The position numbers were made by a program, and so were the translations under genes. Shown here piece after piece: positions 44,209 through 52,831 of a stretch of 64,000 bases of DNA (position 1 is the stretch's first letter; each line of letters begins with the position of its first letter). A model generated the notes under the pieces. That model searched no databases and was not told where the DNA came from. It saw nothing but the letters and a program-made list of their open reading frames with translations. The stretch is from CAZRSW01 sp964602845. Lineage in GTDB: Bacteria > Chloroflexota > Dehalococcoidia > Lucifugimonadales > UBA826. The stretch spans positions 62,001-126,000 of the forward strand of contig CAZRSW010000004.1 in assembly GCA_964602845.1 (NCBI GenBank), read 5' to 3'.

Positions 44209-44859
44209 TCATTCAAGGGCCTCGCCCAAAGCTGAACGCACCTCATCTATCGATTTGGCTCCATCTATTCTGTGTAGATTACCGAGGCCATCATAGTATT
44301 TCAAAACGGGTGCTGTTTCCTCCAAATACACCTTAAGCCTGTTCTTAACGACGGATTCCTTGTCATCATCTCTCTGGTATAACTCTCCTCCGCAAAAATC
44401 ACAAACATTAGGCTCCTCAGGAGGCGAAAAATTACGATGGAAAGAGGCTTGGCAAGATCGACAAATAAGACGCCCCCCAAGTCGCAATACTAGCTCCTCC
44501 TCGGGCACATCAAAAAACAAGACACGATCTATCGTCCCATTCCTGTATCTTAACTCTTGCTCTAATGCCTTTGCCTGATTCATCGTTCGAGGAAAACCAT
44601 CCAGCAAAAAACCGGGAGAGTGTTCAGGAACATTGATCCATTCCATAACCATCTTTATCGTAACGTCATCGGGAACGTATGCTCCCCTATCCATATACCC
44701 CCGAGCCAATTTACCGAGATCAGTATTACGCTTAAGATTATCCCTAAACAAGTCTCCTGAAGATACGCTTTGAACCCCAACCTTCCGTGAAATAAAGGCA
44801 GCCTGAGTCCCTTTACCAGAACCCGGAGGGCCCATAAGAATAATATTCACCTGCCCCAT
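44209..44859 (-). CDS. adk: adenylate kinase with zinc-type lid
   Basis: Adk interconverts AMP, ADP and ATP. The 216-residue protein has the P-loop GPPGSGKGT at 10-18, the AMP-site SSGDLFRDN and the DGFPRT motif. The long lid carries two cysteine pairs (CRSC and CDFC) that bind zinc, as in Gram-positive and thermophile enzymes. It follows secY by 75 bases, a conserved pairing. Confidence 0.97.
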   Translation of the reverse strand: MGQVNIILMGPPGSGKGTQAAFISRKVGVQSVSSGDLFRDNLKRNTDLGKLARGYMDRGAYVPDDVTIKMVMEWINVPEHSPGFLLDGFPRTMNQAKALEQELRYRNGTIDRVLFFDVPEEELVLRLGGRLICRSCQASFHRNFSPPEEPNVCDFCGGELYQRDDDKESVVKNRLKVYLEETAPVLKYYDGLGNLHRIDGAKSIDEVRSALGEALE

Positions 44860-44934
44860 CGCCCTTTATAGGCGGTTTTGCGGAGCCTAATTTCATCTAG
44901 GTTAGTCATTTGTCTGGACCACTCCACACCTTAA

Positions 44935-46275
44935 CTATCGCACGAAGCCTTCATAATTACGCATCATCAGCTGCGCTTCAAGCTGCCTCATAGTATCCAA
45001 TGCTACCCCAACCATTATCAACAAACTGGTACTACTAAGGGTAAGCGCCCTTACCTCTGTCAATTGAGTAACAAAGAAAGGTATGATCGCGATAGCACCC
45101 AGAAATAATGCCCCTCCCCATGTCACTCTAACTATAACCCTGTTCAAATATTCTTGAGTCGGTTGCCCGGGTCTAATCCCAGGGATAAATCCACCATTCC
45201 TCTGCAGACTTTCAGCAAGATTCTGTTGCTGAAAGATGACCAGAGTGTAAAAAAAGGTAAAGATAACCACAAGTACAAAGACAGCCGCCCAATATGGAAA
45301 CCTGCTAGGGTCTAAAGTATCAGCGAAAAACGTTGCTACAGAATTTATGAATCCGTCATTCATTGGATTCCTAAAATAACTGGCGATTGTAGCCGGCAAT
45401 ATAATAATAGAGAAAGCAAATATCAGCGGGATCATCCCTGCTGTGTTCACCCGTATAGGCAGAAAAGTAGACCCTGTTTGCCTCTCCATTCTCCCACCGC
45501 GAAAGACACTCCTCCCATATTGCACGGGAACTCTTCTCTGAGCTTCGTTGAAAAGCACAATAACAAAAACTATTATGAACCCTATAATGCTAAGAAGTAT
45601 TAACCCACCCATCTGACCATCTTGCAGAAGGCCACGCCCAACCATCTGAGGAAAACTAGCAACAATTCCCCCAAATATGATTAGAGAAATGCCATTGCCC
45701 AGACCTCGTTCGGTAATTAGTTCCCCCAGCCAGACTAGAAATAACGTTCCTGCGACCAAAGACGCCATCATCGCAAAAGTATGTAGATTTAATCCGAAGT
45801 CTACATTAGGAAGAACCCCTGATGATCTCAATAGAGTCAGTTGGCCCCAACCTTGTAAAAAGGCTATTGGAACAGTCAGATAATGAGTATATTGGTTAAT
45901 CTTCTGCCTACCAAATTCTCCTTCCTGAGAAAGTGACTTTAAACTAGGTAGAACCGGAGTCAAAATCTGCATGACTATTGAGGAGGTTATATAGGGATAA
46001 ACACCTAGCGCGGCTACACTAAGATTTGAAAGAGCTCCCCCACTAAATAAGTCCAAAAATCCAAGCAAGGCCTGCTGTTCGAAAGCCTGTGACAATGCCT
46101 GGGTATCAACACCAGGAACTGGTACGTGGGCTACAAATCGAAATATAAGCAACATGCCTAGGGTGAAAAGAATTTTCCCTCGTAGATCCGGGAGTCTCAT
46201 GGCATCCAACATGGACTGTATTAACTGAGGCCTGGATACCTGCTCACCCCGAGCCGCTGAAGATTGGCGAACCAT
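44935..46275 (-). CDS. secY: protein translocase subunit SecY
   Basis: SecY forms the protein-conducting channel in the membrane. The 446 residues contain ten helices and typical segments: FTLGMLLIFRFVAHVPVPGV, the plug region with LFSGGALSNLSVAALGVYPY, GNGISLIIF and GFIPGIRPGQPT. It lies 5 bases after rplO, so the two are coupled. Confidence 0.97.
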   Translation of the reverse strand: MVRQSSAARGEQVSRPQLIQSMLDAMRLPDLRGKILFTLGMLLIFRFVAHVPVPGVDTQALSQAFEQQALLGFLDLFSGGALSNLSVAALGVYPYITSSIVMQILTPVLPSLKSLSQEGEFGRQKINQYTHYLTVPIAFLQGWGQLTLLRSSGVLPNVDFGLNLHTFAMMASLVAGTLFLVWLGELITERGLGNGISLIIFGGIVASFPQMVGRGLLQDGQMGGLILLSIIGFIIVFVIVLFNEAQRRVPVQYGRSVFRGGRMERQTGSTFLPIRVNTAGMIPLIFAFSIIILPATIASYFRNPMNDGFINSVATFFADTLDPSRFPYWAAVFVLVVIFTFFYTLVIFQQQNLAESLQRNGGFIPGIRPGQPTQEYLNRVIVRVTWGGALFLGAIAIIPFFVTQLTEVRALTLSSTSLLIMVGVALDTMRQLEAQLMMRNYEGFVR

Positions 46276-46280
46276 ATGCG

Positions 46281-46733
46281 TTATATCTCCAGAACCTTTC
46301 CGCCGGCCGCTAAAATCTTATCTTTAGCAGACTGAGAGAATTTGTGGGCCGAGACATTAAGGGAAACTGTCAGTTCTCCTCTCCCCAGTATCTTTAACTG
46401 CCTGTCATTCTTAGAAAAGACCCCTAGCTGAACAAGCCCTTCCAAAGTCACATCGCCACCTTCGGGATATAATTCATTAAGCTCATCGATATTCACCAAG
46501 TTAAAATATCTCTTGAATACATTCTTGAATCCTCTCATCTGAGGCAGTCTCTTAATCAATGGCAATTGCCCGCCTTCAAACCCAGGTCGCACCCCACCAC
46601 CAGACCTCGATTTTTGTCCTTTCATCCCTTTACCGGAAAAACTGCCATTTCCGCTACTATCTCCACGGCCTAATCGCTTGCGATTTTTCTTCGCTCCGCT
46701 AGGAGCCCTAAGATCATGTTGTTGCATCGCCAT
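46281..46733 (-). CDS. rplO: 50S ribosomal protein L15
   Basis: L15 is a late-assembly large-subunit protein with an extended basic N-terminus. The 150 residues include LRAPSGAKKNRKRLGRG, a glycine-rich run with KGMKGQKSRSGGGVRPGFEGGQ, and LIKRLPQMRGFKN. It follows rpmD by 50 bases. Confidence 0.97.
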   Translation of the reverse strand: MAMQQHDLRAPSGAKKNRKRLGRGDSSGNGSFSGKGMKGQKSRSGGGVRPGFEGGQLPLIKRLPQMRGFKNVFKRYFNLVNIDELNELYPEGGDVTLEGLVQLGVFSKNDRQLKILGRGELTVSLNVSAHKFSQSAKDKILAAGGKVLEI

Positions 46734-46783
46734 ATGAAATTTATCCTTGCATATCTAAGATGGATTAAGTGTAAAACTCACTA

Positions 46784-46966
46784 TTATTCTACACCCTTAA
46801 CATCAACTAAATGCCGTATCTTCTTGATCATTCCATCTATGGAAGGAGTGTGTTCATGCTCAACGCTATGATTTAAGCGTTTCAGGCCTAGGCTTTCCAC
46901 AACTTTCCTCTGACGGTGCGAATAACCAATTACACTTTTTTTCAAGGTAATCAAGACTCGTGCCAT
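46784..46966 (-). CDS. rpmD: 50S ribosomal protein L30
   Basis: L30 is a 60-residue large-subunit protein. It begins ARVLITLKKSVIGYSHRQRK, then ESLGLKRLNHSVEHEHTPS and IRHLVDVKGVE. This gene is absent from some bacterial lineages but kept here, 13 bases after rpsE. Confidence 0.96.
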   Translation of the reverse strand: MARVLITLKKSVIGYSHRQRKVVESLGLKRLNHSVEHEHTPSIDGMIKKIRHLVDVKGVE

Positions 46967-46979
46967 GTTCGCCTCCTAG

Positions 46980-47531
46980 CTAGGTACTCGCAACTTCATG
47001 CTCGCCATCACGCGCGAGTTGAACGAATTCCTTCCTTCTCGCATTCTCTACTTCAGGATCTCTAAGCAACTGTAGTCCTTTCATAGTAGCCTTAACCACG
47101 TTAGTCGGATTCGTACTCCGGCGAACCTTTGTCACTATGTCCTTTACACCCGCAAGCTCAACAACAGCCCTAACCGACGCTCCAGCAATAACACCCGTAC
47201 CAGGAGGAGCCGGTTTAAGCATTACCATCGTCCCTCCGTATTTCACCGTAACCTCATGGGGAATCGTGTCACCCTTCATCGGTATATCCAACATATTTTT
47301 ATGTGCATAGGTGGACCCTTTCTTTATGGCGTCTGGAACAGCATCTGCCTTACCCATTCCAATTCCAACTCGACCTTCTCCATTTCCCACAACTACCATT
47401 GCACTAAAACTTAAGTGTCTTCCACCCTTAACAACTTTAGATACTCTGTTGATACGAACTGTGCGTTCCGTTATTCCCCCATCTTCTTCACCGCCTCTAT
47501 CCCTCCGAGTTCTATTCTCCTGGTTAACCAT
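46980..47531 (-). CDS. rpsE: 30S ribosomal protein S5
   Basis: S5 affects decoding accuracy and helicase activity at the mRNA entry. The 183 residues have a charged N-terminal extension (ENRTRRDRGGEEDGG) before the double-stranded RNA-binding domain with VVKGGRHLSFSAMVVVGNGEGRVG. The C-terminal domain has PPGTGVIAGASVRAVVELAG. It lies 27 bases after rplR. Confidence 0.97.
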   Translation of the reverse strand: MVNQENRTRRDRGGEEDGGITERTVRINRVSKVVKGGRHLSFSAMVVVGNGEGRVGIGMGKADAVPDAIKKGSTYAHKNMLDIPMKGDTIPHEVTVKYGGTMVMLKPAPPGTGVIAGASVRAVVELAGVKDIVTKVRRSTNPTNVVKATMKGLQLLRDPEVENARRKEFVQLARDGEHEVAST

Positions 47532-47558
47532 TATTCAGTATCGCTCCTAATTCAATCA

Positions 47559-47924
47559 TTAGAATTTTAAACCAGATTCACGAGCAGCTTCTGCCACAGC
47601 CTTAATCCTCCCGTGAAATTTATAACCACCCCTATCAAAAACAACTTCAGTGATGCCCTTTTCTTTACTTCGCTCTCCTATTACTCCCCCAACCACTTTA
47701 GCGACCTCTGTCTTGTCATGATCTTTGTTGTTTATACGAATTTCGGCCTCCAAACTTGACGCGCAAGTAAGAGTATTACCTGAGGAATCATCAATAACTT
47801 GGGCGTATATATTATTCAGGCTCCGATATACAGCCAACCGGGGCCTCTCAGGCGTACCGATTACCTTCTTACGGACCCTTTGGTGTCTCATGACCCTTCT
47901 GACTTTGCCACTCTTTTTTGCCAT
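47559..47924 (-). CDS. rplR: 50S ribosomal protein L18
   Basis: L18 binds 5S rRNA. The 121 residues include RHQRVRKKVIGTPERPRLAV, YRSLNNIYAQVIDD and VVFDRGGYKFHGRIKAVAEAARE. It follows rplF by 3 bases. Confidence 0.97.
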   Translation of the reverse strand: MAKKSGKVRRVMRHQRVRKKVIGTPERPRLAVYRSLNNIYAQVIDDSSGNTLTCASSLEAEIRINNKDHDKTEVAKVVGGVIGERSKEKGITEVVFDRGGYKFHGRIKAVAEAARESGLKF

Positions 47925-47927
47925 ATC

Positions 47928-48470
47928 CTATGCTCTCCTAGCACTCTTACCGGGCTTCAAACGAACGATTTCATCGGAGTATCTGATGCCTTTGCCCGTA
48001 TAAACATTAGGAGGTCTTACCTTCCTTATGCTAGCCGCCATCTGCCCAACAGCCTGCTTATCAGAACCTGAGATCTTGATCTTATTATTACCCTCTACCT
48101 CAATTACCACCCCATCTAGAGGCTCCACAACAACCGAATGGCTCAACATTACATCCAGTGTTATCCCTTTACCAGTCTGCTGTACTCTGTATCCAACACC
48201 AACAAGATCAAGGGTTTTATGGAATCCATGCTTCACACCCTGAACCATATTCGCCAATAAACTCCTAGCTAATCCGTGGAAAGCCCTATCGGCGCTATCC
48301 TCCGAATTCCTTGTGACAATCAATGTGTCCTCATTTTCATCAATAGCTATATCACCCACAAAGGAATGGGTAAGCGAACCTCTGGGACCTTCCACCATCA
48401 CTTTCAAACCCTCTATGTTCACAGAAACATCAGATGGGATCGGTATCGACTGATTACCAATTCTAGACAT
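47928..48470 (-). CDS. rplF: 50S ribosomal protein L6
   Basis: L6 lies near the sarcin-ricin loop. I start it at the ATG at 48470 (MSRIGNQSIPI, 180 residues), eight bases after GAGGAG; a GTG one codon earlier is less likely. The two L6 repeats and the C-terminal RKVRPPNVYTGKGIRY block are intact. It is 12 bases after rpsH. Confidence 0.97.
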   Translation of the reverse strand: MSRIGNQSIPIPSDVSVNIEGLKVMVEGPRGSLTHSFVGDIAIDENEDTLIVTRNSEDSADRAFHGLARSLLANMVQGVKHGFHKTLDLVGVGYRVQQTGKGITLDVMLSHSVVVEPLDGVVIEVEGNNKIKISGSDKQAVGQMAASIRKVRPPNVYTGKGIRYSDEIVRLKPGKSARRA

Positions 48471-48482
48471 CACAAAAGCTCC

Positions 48483-48884
48483 TCACCATGCTAGGAATAG
48501 GAGTTCTCCTCCCAAGCCTTTGCTACGAGCTGCCTGACCAGTCATCACACCTTGGGAGGTAGAAATTACTGATATGCCAAGTCCACCGAAAACCTGAGGA
48601 ATCTCCCTACTCTTTCTATATACCCTTAAACCTGGCTTACTTACTCTCTTTAAGCCAGCAATTGCAGCATCTCCTTTGTCTTTGTAGTAAAGGCCCAGTT
48701 TTATGCATGCATCCTTAGTACCATCATTTAATACTTCATACGAGGCTAAAAACCCTTCATCTACCAAGATTTTTGCGACCTCTGTTTTAAGCACCGAGGC
48801 GGGGACCACAACACTTTCTTTCTTAACTAGAATTGCATTCCTGATACGTGTGAGCATATCAGCAATCGGATCACTTACTCCCAT
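48483..48884 (-). CDS. rpsH: 30S ribosomal protein S8
   Basis: S8 binds helix 21 of 16S rRNA and in many bacteria represses this operon. I start it at the ATG at 48884, which gives MGVSDPIADMLTRIRNA, the family N-terminus, 133 residues, with AAGGTG upstream. The open frame runs 39 codons further back into rpsN, but that part is not conserved. The C-terminal segment GLGISVISTSQGVMTGQAAR is typical. Confidence 0.96.
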   Translation of the reverse strand: MGVSDPIADMLTRIRNAILVKKESVVVPASVLKTEVAKILVDEGFLASYEVLNDGTKDACIKLGLYYKDKGDAAIAGLKRVSKPGLRVYRKSREIPQVFGGLGISVISTSQGVMTGQAARSKGLGGELLFLAW

Positions 48885-48894
48885 ATTTACACCT

Positions 48895-49080
48895 TTACCA
48901 ACTTGCCTTTCTAACTCCAGGCAAGTGACCCAAATGGGCGAGCTCCCTGAAACAGATTCTACAGAGCCCCACATATCGGATGTAGCCTCTCGGCCGACCA
49001 CATCGATTACACCGATTGTAAGCCTGAACTTTATACTTTGATCCTCTTTTCCAACTCGCCACTTTCGATTTCTTAGCCAA
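48895..49080 (-). CDS. rpsN: 30S ribosomal protein S14, zinc type
   Basis: S14 sits in the head of the small subunit. This is the short zinc-binding form, 61 residues, with Cys24, Cys27, Cys40 and Cys43 in RCNRCGRPRG and LCRICF. It ends HLPGVRKASW, as usual for the family. It lies 36 bases after rplE and 10 before rpsH. Confidence 0.97.
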   Translation of the reverse strand: MAKKSKVASWKRGSKYKVQAYNRCNRCGRPRGYIRYVGLCRICFRELAHLGHLPGVRKASW

Positions 49081-49116
49081 TTATATACACCTATTATTCA
49101 TCTCTTAATTGTTTAA

Positions 49117-49713
49117 TTACGCCGCATCATCCCTCACAAAGGGCATTCCAGCAAGCTCAAGAAGTCTCATGCCTTCATAATCATTATTCGCCGTGGTTCC
49201 TATTACCACCTGCAATCCTCGAATCCTGTCTATATTGTTGTAATCTATTTCAGGAAAAATCGTGTGTTCCCGAATTCCAATAGAGTAATTCCCTCTCCCG
49301 TCAAATGATCTTCGCGAAAGACCTTGGAAATCTCTTATCCTAGGTAAAGCAGCGTTCAAGAACCTATCTAGGAATTCATACATCCGTCTCCCACGCAATG
49401 TGACTTTTAAACCTAAAGGCATGCCTTCTCGTATCTTAAAACCTGCTATTGATTGCTTTGCTAATGTTATAACTGGCTTTTGACCCGTGATCCTAGCAAG
49501 GTCCGCCGACGCCGACTCCATGGCCCTAGCATTCTGCAATGCTTCTCCCATACCTATGTTGATTACAACCTTATCCAACCGAGGTACACCCATAACACTC
49601 GTGTACCCAAACTCGGTCATTAATTCCGGAACTATTTCATCTCTTATTCTGCTCAGTAACCTCGGGGGAGCAATTCCTACTCCGGATTGTGTTTTCTTTT
49701 GATTCTTCGCCAT
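49117..49713 (-). CDS. rplE: 50S ribosomal protein L5
   Basis: L5 binds 5S rRNA and contacts the P-site tRNA. The protein has 198 residues from the ATG at 49713, with GMGEALQNARAMESASADL, GQKPVITLAKQSIAGFKIR and the IREHTIFPEIDYNNID block. The ATG overlaps the rplX stop as TGATG; a GTG one codon earlier is also possible. The N-terminus is about 15 residues longer than in E. coli. Confidence 0.97.
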   Translation of the reverse strand: MAKNQKKTQSGVGIAPPRLLSRIRDEIVPELMTEFGYTSVMGVPRLDKVVINIGMGEALQNARAMESASADLARITGQKPVITLAKQSIAGFKIREGMPLGLKVTLRGRRMYEFLDRFLNAALPRIRDFQGLSRRSFDGRGNYSIGIREHTIFPEIDYNNIDRIRGLQVVIGTTANNDYEGMRLLELAGMPFVRDDAA

Positions 49714-50018
49714 CACTCAATCACTTCCTTACAATTGCAAACCCTAGCCCTGGTACCATCATCTAGCCTCTTAAAGCGTATTCTTGAAGGATTCCCGCAG
49801 TGGGGGCACAGCATCACTACGTTGGCCACCGGAATCGGAAGTTCCTTTTCTACTATCTCTGCCGGTCTCATCCCTCTAGCCCGAAGATGACGCTTGACAA
49901 CATTCACATTCTCCACCACCACCTTGGCTCTCGCAGGCAAGGTTCGCAACACGGTCCCCTGCTTCCCTCGATCCTTACCCTTAGTAACTAAAACTGCGTC
50001 ATCTTTCCTTATTTTCAA
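49713..50018 (-). CDS. rplX: 50S ribosomal protein L24
   Basis: L24 starts large-subunit assembly. The 101 residues have the KOW motif VTKGKDRGKQGTVLR, then VVENVNVVKRHLR. A zinc-ribbon-like CPHC occurs near residue 75, with a later C.C (VCNCK). It follows rplN by one base and its stop overlaps the rplE start. Confidence 0.97.
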   Translation of the reverse strand: MKIRKDDAVLVTKGKDRGKQGTVLRTLPARAKVVVENVNVVKRHLRARGMRPAEIVEKELPIPVANVVMLCPHCGNPSRIRFKRLDDGTRARVCNCKEVIE

Positions 50019-50019
50019 C

Positions 50020-50388
50020 TCAAAGCACCTCCGGCGCCAAAGAAACTATCCTCATAAAATCCCTATCCCTCAGCTCTCTGGCCACAGGGCCAAATATTCT
50101 AGTTCCTCTGGGCATGTTGTCATCATTAACAATGACCGCAGCATTCTCATCAAATTTGATGTGAGATCCGTCTTTTCGTCTCTGAGATTTTGCAGTCCTG
50201 ACAATCACCGCCTTAACTACTTCACCCTTTTTTACCCCTGCCGCAGGAGTAGCCTCCTTCACTGAGGCTACAATTAAATCCCCTAGCCAAGCATACCTTC
50301 TACCACTACCCCCGGGCACACCTATACAACTGATCACTTTCGCACCAGAATTATCAGCAACTTTCAATCTTGTGTACTGCTGAATCAT
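50020..50388 (-). CDS. rplN: 50S ribosomal protein L14
   Basis: L14 forms an intersubunit bridge. The 122 residues begin MIQQYTRLKVADNSGAK and contain RRKDGSHIKFDENAAVIVND and GTRIFGPVARELR. Its start overlaps the rpsQ stop by four bases. Confidence 0.98.
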   Translation of the reverse strand: MIQQYTRLKVADNSGAKVISCIGVPGGSGRRYAWLGDLIVASVKEATPAAGVKKGEVVKAVIVRTAKSQRRKDGSHIKFDENAAVIVNDDNMPRGTRIFGPVARELRDRDFMRIVSLAPEVL

Positions 50389-50705
50389 CCACCCTCTCCT
50401 GTTGCATCATTACCTTCATTGATTACCGATTCCGCCTCGTCCAAATTCAACACCTCACCCCGTTGCAGGATTTCCGTCACTTTCCAACGTTTTGTTCTCG
50501 ATATAGGCCTAGTTTCGGTGATCAGTACAGTGTCGCCTATTTGACACTCATTCTCACTATCATGAGCCACAAACCTATTTCGTTTTTTCACATTTTTCTT
50601 ATACAGTCTATGTGGTTGACTCCATTCACTTGAGACTACAACCGTCTTGTCCATAGAAGCACTGACGATCTTTCCCGTCTTCATCTTTTTTCTTGTATGA
50701 CTCAT
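50385..50705 (-). CDS. rpsQ: 30S ribosomal protein S17
   Basis: S17 is a primary 16S rRNA binder of the OB-fold type. The 106 residues include KTGKIVSASMDKTVVV, HRLYKKNVKKRNRFVAHD and IGDTVLITETRPISRTKRW. The C-terminal tail of about 25 residues (EAESVINEGNDATGEGG) is acidic and longer than in E. coli. Both ends overlap neighbouring genes by four bases. Confidence 0.96.
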   Translation of the reverse strand: MSHTRKKMKTGKIVSASMDKTVVVSSEWSQPHRLYKKNVKKRNRFVAHDSENECQIGDTVLITETRPISRTKRWKVTEILQRGEVLNLDEAESVINEGNDATGEGG

Positions 50706-50908
50706 TGCAAATCCTCAGATATCTCTCTTTCTCTCATTACAGTCATAATCCTTGCTATCTTTCTTCTAGCTGCCCTAAGCTCATTAAAATTGGTTAATTG
50801 TAAGGTGCTAGCCCTAAATCTAAGATTCATCAATGAAAACTGTGACGAGTCAAGCTCTTCATGCAAGTCTTCATTATTCATTGCCCTTATTTCATCTATT
50901 TCTGCCAT
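50702..50908 (-). CDS. rpmC: 50S ribosomal protein L29
   Basis: L29 lies at the peptide exit tunnel and helps dock trigger factor and SRP. It is a 68-residue helical hairpin with EIRAMNNEDLHEELDSSQFS, LMNLRFRASTLQLTNF and a final IARIMTVMRERE helix. It is 18 bases after rplP and overlaps rpsQ by four bases. Confidence 0.96.
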   Translation of the reverse strand: MAEIDEIRAMNNEDLHEELDSSQFSLMNLRFRASTLQLTNFNELRAARRKIARIMTVMREREISEDLQ

Positions 50909-50926
50909 ATTCCAGCCCTATAAAAA

Positions 50927-51346
50927 TTATGTTGCAACACTGTGCCTTCCGACAACGCGAGTTCCCATCGGCATCTTAGAGGCAGCGAGTCGGAGAGCAT
51001 GCCTTGCCGTTTCCTCTGGCACACCAGACATCTCAAACAATATCTTCCCTGGTTTGACCACAGCGACCCAATGATCAGGGGCACCCTTCCCCTTACCCAT
51101 CCTTGTCTCAGCTGCTCTAGCAGTAACACTTTTATCAGGAAAAACTCGGATCCACATTCGACCACCTCTACGAGCATATCTCGTCATTGACCTACGAGCA
51201 GCCTCTATTTGCCTCGAGGTTATCCAGGCATTCTCTGTAGCCTTGAGACCAAATTCTCCAAAGTTTAGTACACTACCTGATACCGACAAACCCTTACGCC
51301 TGCCACGATGGTGATTCCTATACTTAACTCTCTTTGGTTGTAACAT
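50927..51346 (-). CDS. rplP: 50S ribosomal protein L16
   Basis: L16 organises the A-site region of the peptidyl transferase centre. The 139 residues begin MLQPKRVKYRNHHRGR and contain GEFGLKATENAWITSRQIEA, RGGRMWIRVFPDKS and MGKGKGAPDHWVAVVKPG. It lies 30 bases after rpsC. Confidence 0.98.
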   Translation of the reverse strand: MLQPKRVKYRNHHRGRRKGLSVSGSVLNFGEFGLKATENAWITSRQIEAARRSMTRYARRGGRMWIRVFPDKSVTARAAETRMGKGKGAPDHWVAVVKPGKILFEMSGVPEETARHALRLAASKMPMGTRVVGRHSVAT

Positions 51347-51376
51347 ATTTGGTACTCTCTAAAAATTTCCCATCAC

Positions 51377-52174
51377 TTATTCGACTTCGTTCAAATTGTC
51401 ACGATTTCCTGATACGTCTGACTGGGCGCTATCATCTTTAGCTGTTACGACAACCTCAATTGCCGGTACGTCTATGTCCTCGTCAATATTTGCTGACGCA
51501 ACATCTTCACTCTGGACGACCAATTCTCCCATCATAGTGGGAGTCAGAATTTCGCCCTTACATATCCAAACTTTAACACCTATCACACCAAATTCGGTTT
51601 GCGCTTCCGCCAAACCATAATCTATATCAGCTCTCAACGTGTGCAAAGGTACTCTCCCCTCCATAGCCTTTTCTGACCTTGCTATGTCGGCACCAGCCAA
51701 CCTGCCCGAGCAAATTATCTTGATACCCTCAGCACCCGCCTGCATTGTTCTCATCAATCCTTGCCTAATAGCCCTCCGGAAAGCTATTCTTCTCTCCAAT
51801 TGATCTGCCACATTACGGGCAACCAAGTAAGCATCAAGCTCAGCTTGGCGAATCTCCTTTACATTCAACCGGGTCATGCTATTCCCAGTGACAGACTCGA
51901 GCGTTTTGCGCAACTCGTCGACTCTTTGCCCCCCCCTGCCAATGACGATCCCAGGCCTAGAAGTGTGAATAGTTACTGCAACCTCATTACTATCTCTTTC
52001 AATATTAACCTCAGAGATACCCGCATCTTCGTACATCGCCTCCACGACTCTCCGTATTCTTATATCGTCGTAGACTAAACTAGCATAGTCTCGTCTATTG
52101 GCCGCGAACCATGTTGCGTTCCAATCTTTCGTCACGCCGACTCGAAAACCGTTTGGATGTATTTTTTGCCCCAA
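51377..52174 (-). CDS. rpsC: 30S ribosomal protein S3
   Basis: S3 lines the mRNA entry channel. The 265 residues have MGQKIHPNGFRVGVTKDW, the KH motif VIGRGGQRVDELR and the C-terminal domain with GRLAGADIARSEKAMEGRVP. A tail of roughly 45 residues beyond the conserved core is acidic (ASANIDEDID, ending SGNRDNLNEVE), which is longer than in E. coli. Confidence 0.97.
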   Translation of the reverse strand: MGQKIHPNGFRVGVTKDWNATWFAANRRDYASLVYDDIRIRRVVEAMYEDAGISEVNIERDSNEVAVTIHTSRPGIVIGRGGQRVDELRKTLESVTGNSMTRLNVKEIRQAELDAYLVARNVADQLERRIAFRRAIRQGLMRTMQAGAEGIKIICSGRLAGADIARSEKAMEGRVPLHTLRADIDYGLAEAQTEFGVIGVKVWICKGEILTPTMMGELVVQSEDVASANIDEDIDVPAIEVVVTAKDDSAQSDVSGNRDNLNEVE

Positions 52175-52176
52175 CT

Positions 52177-52515
52177 CTAAATCTCCTCTTCGTCAACGCA
52201 CACAGTTATGTGGCTACTACGTCTAATTACCCTATCTGCTCGCCCTCGTGCACGTGCCCTGAATCTCTTTAATCTTGGTCCTTCGTCTGCATTTATACTC
52301 GTTATAACCAAATCCTCTGTCCTAACCATAAGTTCATTTTCCGCGTTCGAAGCAGCTGATTTGATTGTTTTGGCAACTCTCGCCGCCGCCGGAGAATCCA
52401 TAAACGTCAACGTCGTAAGTGCTTGCTCAACACTCATCCCTCGTACCATATTGACTATCGGTTTTAGTTTCTTTACAGATATTCCCGTATTTCGAGACTT
52501 TGCACTAACCGCCAT
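52177..52515 (-). CDS. rplV: 50S ribosomal protein L22
   Basis: L22 reaches into the exit tunnel, where macrolides bind nearby. The 112 residues contain SVKKLKPIVNMVRGMSVEQA, AARVAKTIKSAASNAEN and RLKRFRARARGRADRVIRR. It lies 14 bases after rpsS and 2 before rpsC. Confidence 0.97.
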   Translation of the reverse strand: MAVSAKSRNTGISVKKLKPIVNMVRGMSVEQALTTLTFMDSPAAARVAKTIKSAASNAENELMVRTEDLVITSINADEGPRLKRFRARARGRADRVIRRSSHITVCVDEEEI

Positions 52516-52529
52516 TTTTACCCTCTTTT

Positions 52530-52814
52530 TTAAGCAAGCGTTGAAGCTCTTTCCGACTTGGATGAATGACCTCTAAAGGTCCTCGTCGGAGAAAATTCAC
52601 CAAGTTTATGGCCAACCATATTTTCGGTTATGAAGACTGGAACATGGCGCCGGCCATCATGGACAGCAATCGTGAGCCCCAGCATCTCAGGCATAATTGT
52701 CGAAGCTCTCGACCATGTGCGGATTACTTCACGGCTGCTAGACCGCATCGCACCCTCTACTTTTTTTGCCAATTTCTTATCTACGTATGGACCTTTTTTT
52801 ATCGATCTTGACAT
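52530..52814 (-). CDS. rpsS: 30S ribosomal protein S19
   Basis: S19 forms a head complex with S13. The 94 residues begin MSRSIKKGPYVDKKLAKK and include TWSRASTIMPEMLGLTIAVH, ENMVGHKLGEFSPTRTFRGH. It is 17 bases after rplB. Confidence 0.98.
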   Translation of the reverse strand: MSRSIKKGPYVDKKLAKKVEGAMRSSSREVIRTWSRASTIMPEMLGLTIAVHDGRRHVPVFITENMVGHKLGEFSPTRTFRGHSSKSERASTLA

Positions 52815-52831
52815 CCTTAATATAACCTCAC

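Noticed and set aside
48885..49001. 39-codon N-terminal extension of rpsH
   Set aside because: It overlaps rpsN, has no similarity to S8, and a good ribosome site precedes the ATG at 48884.
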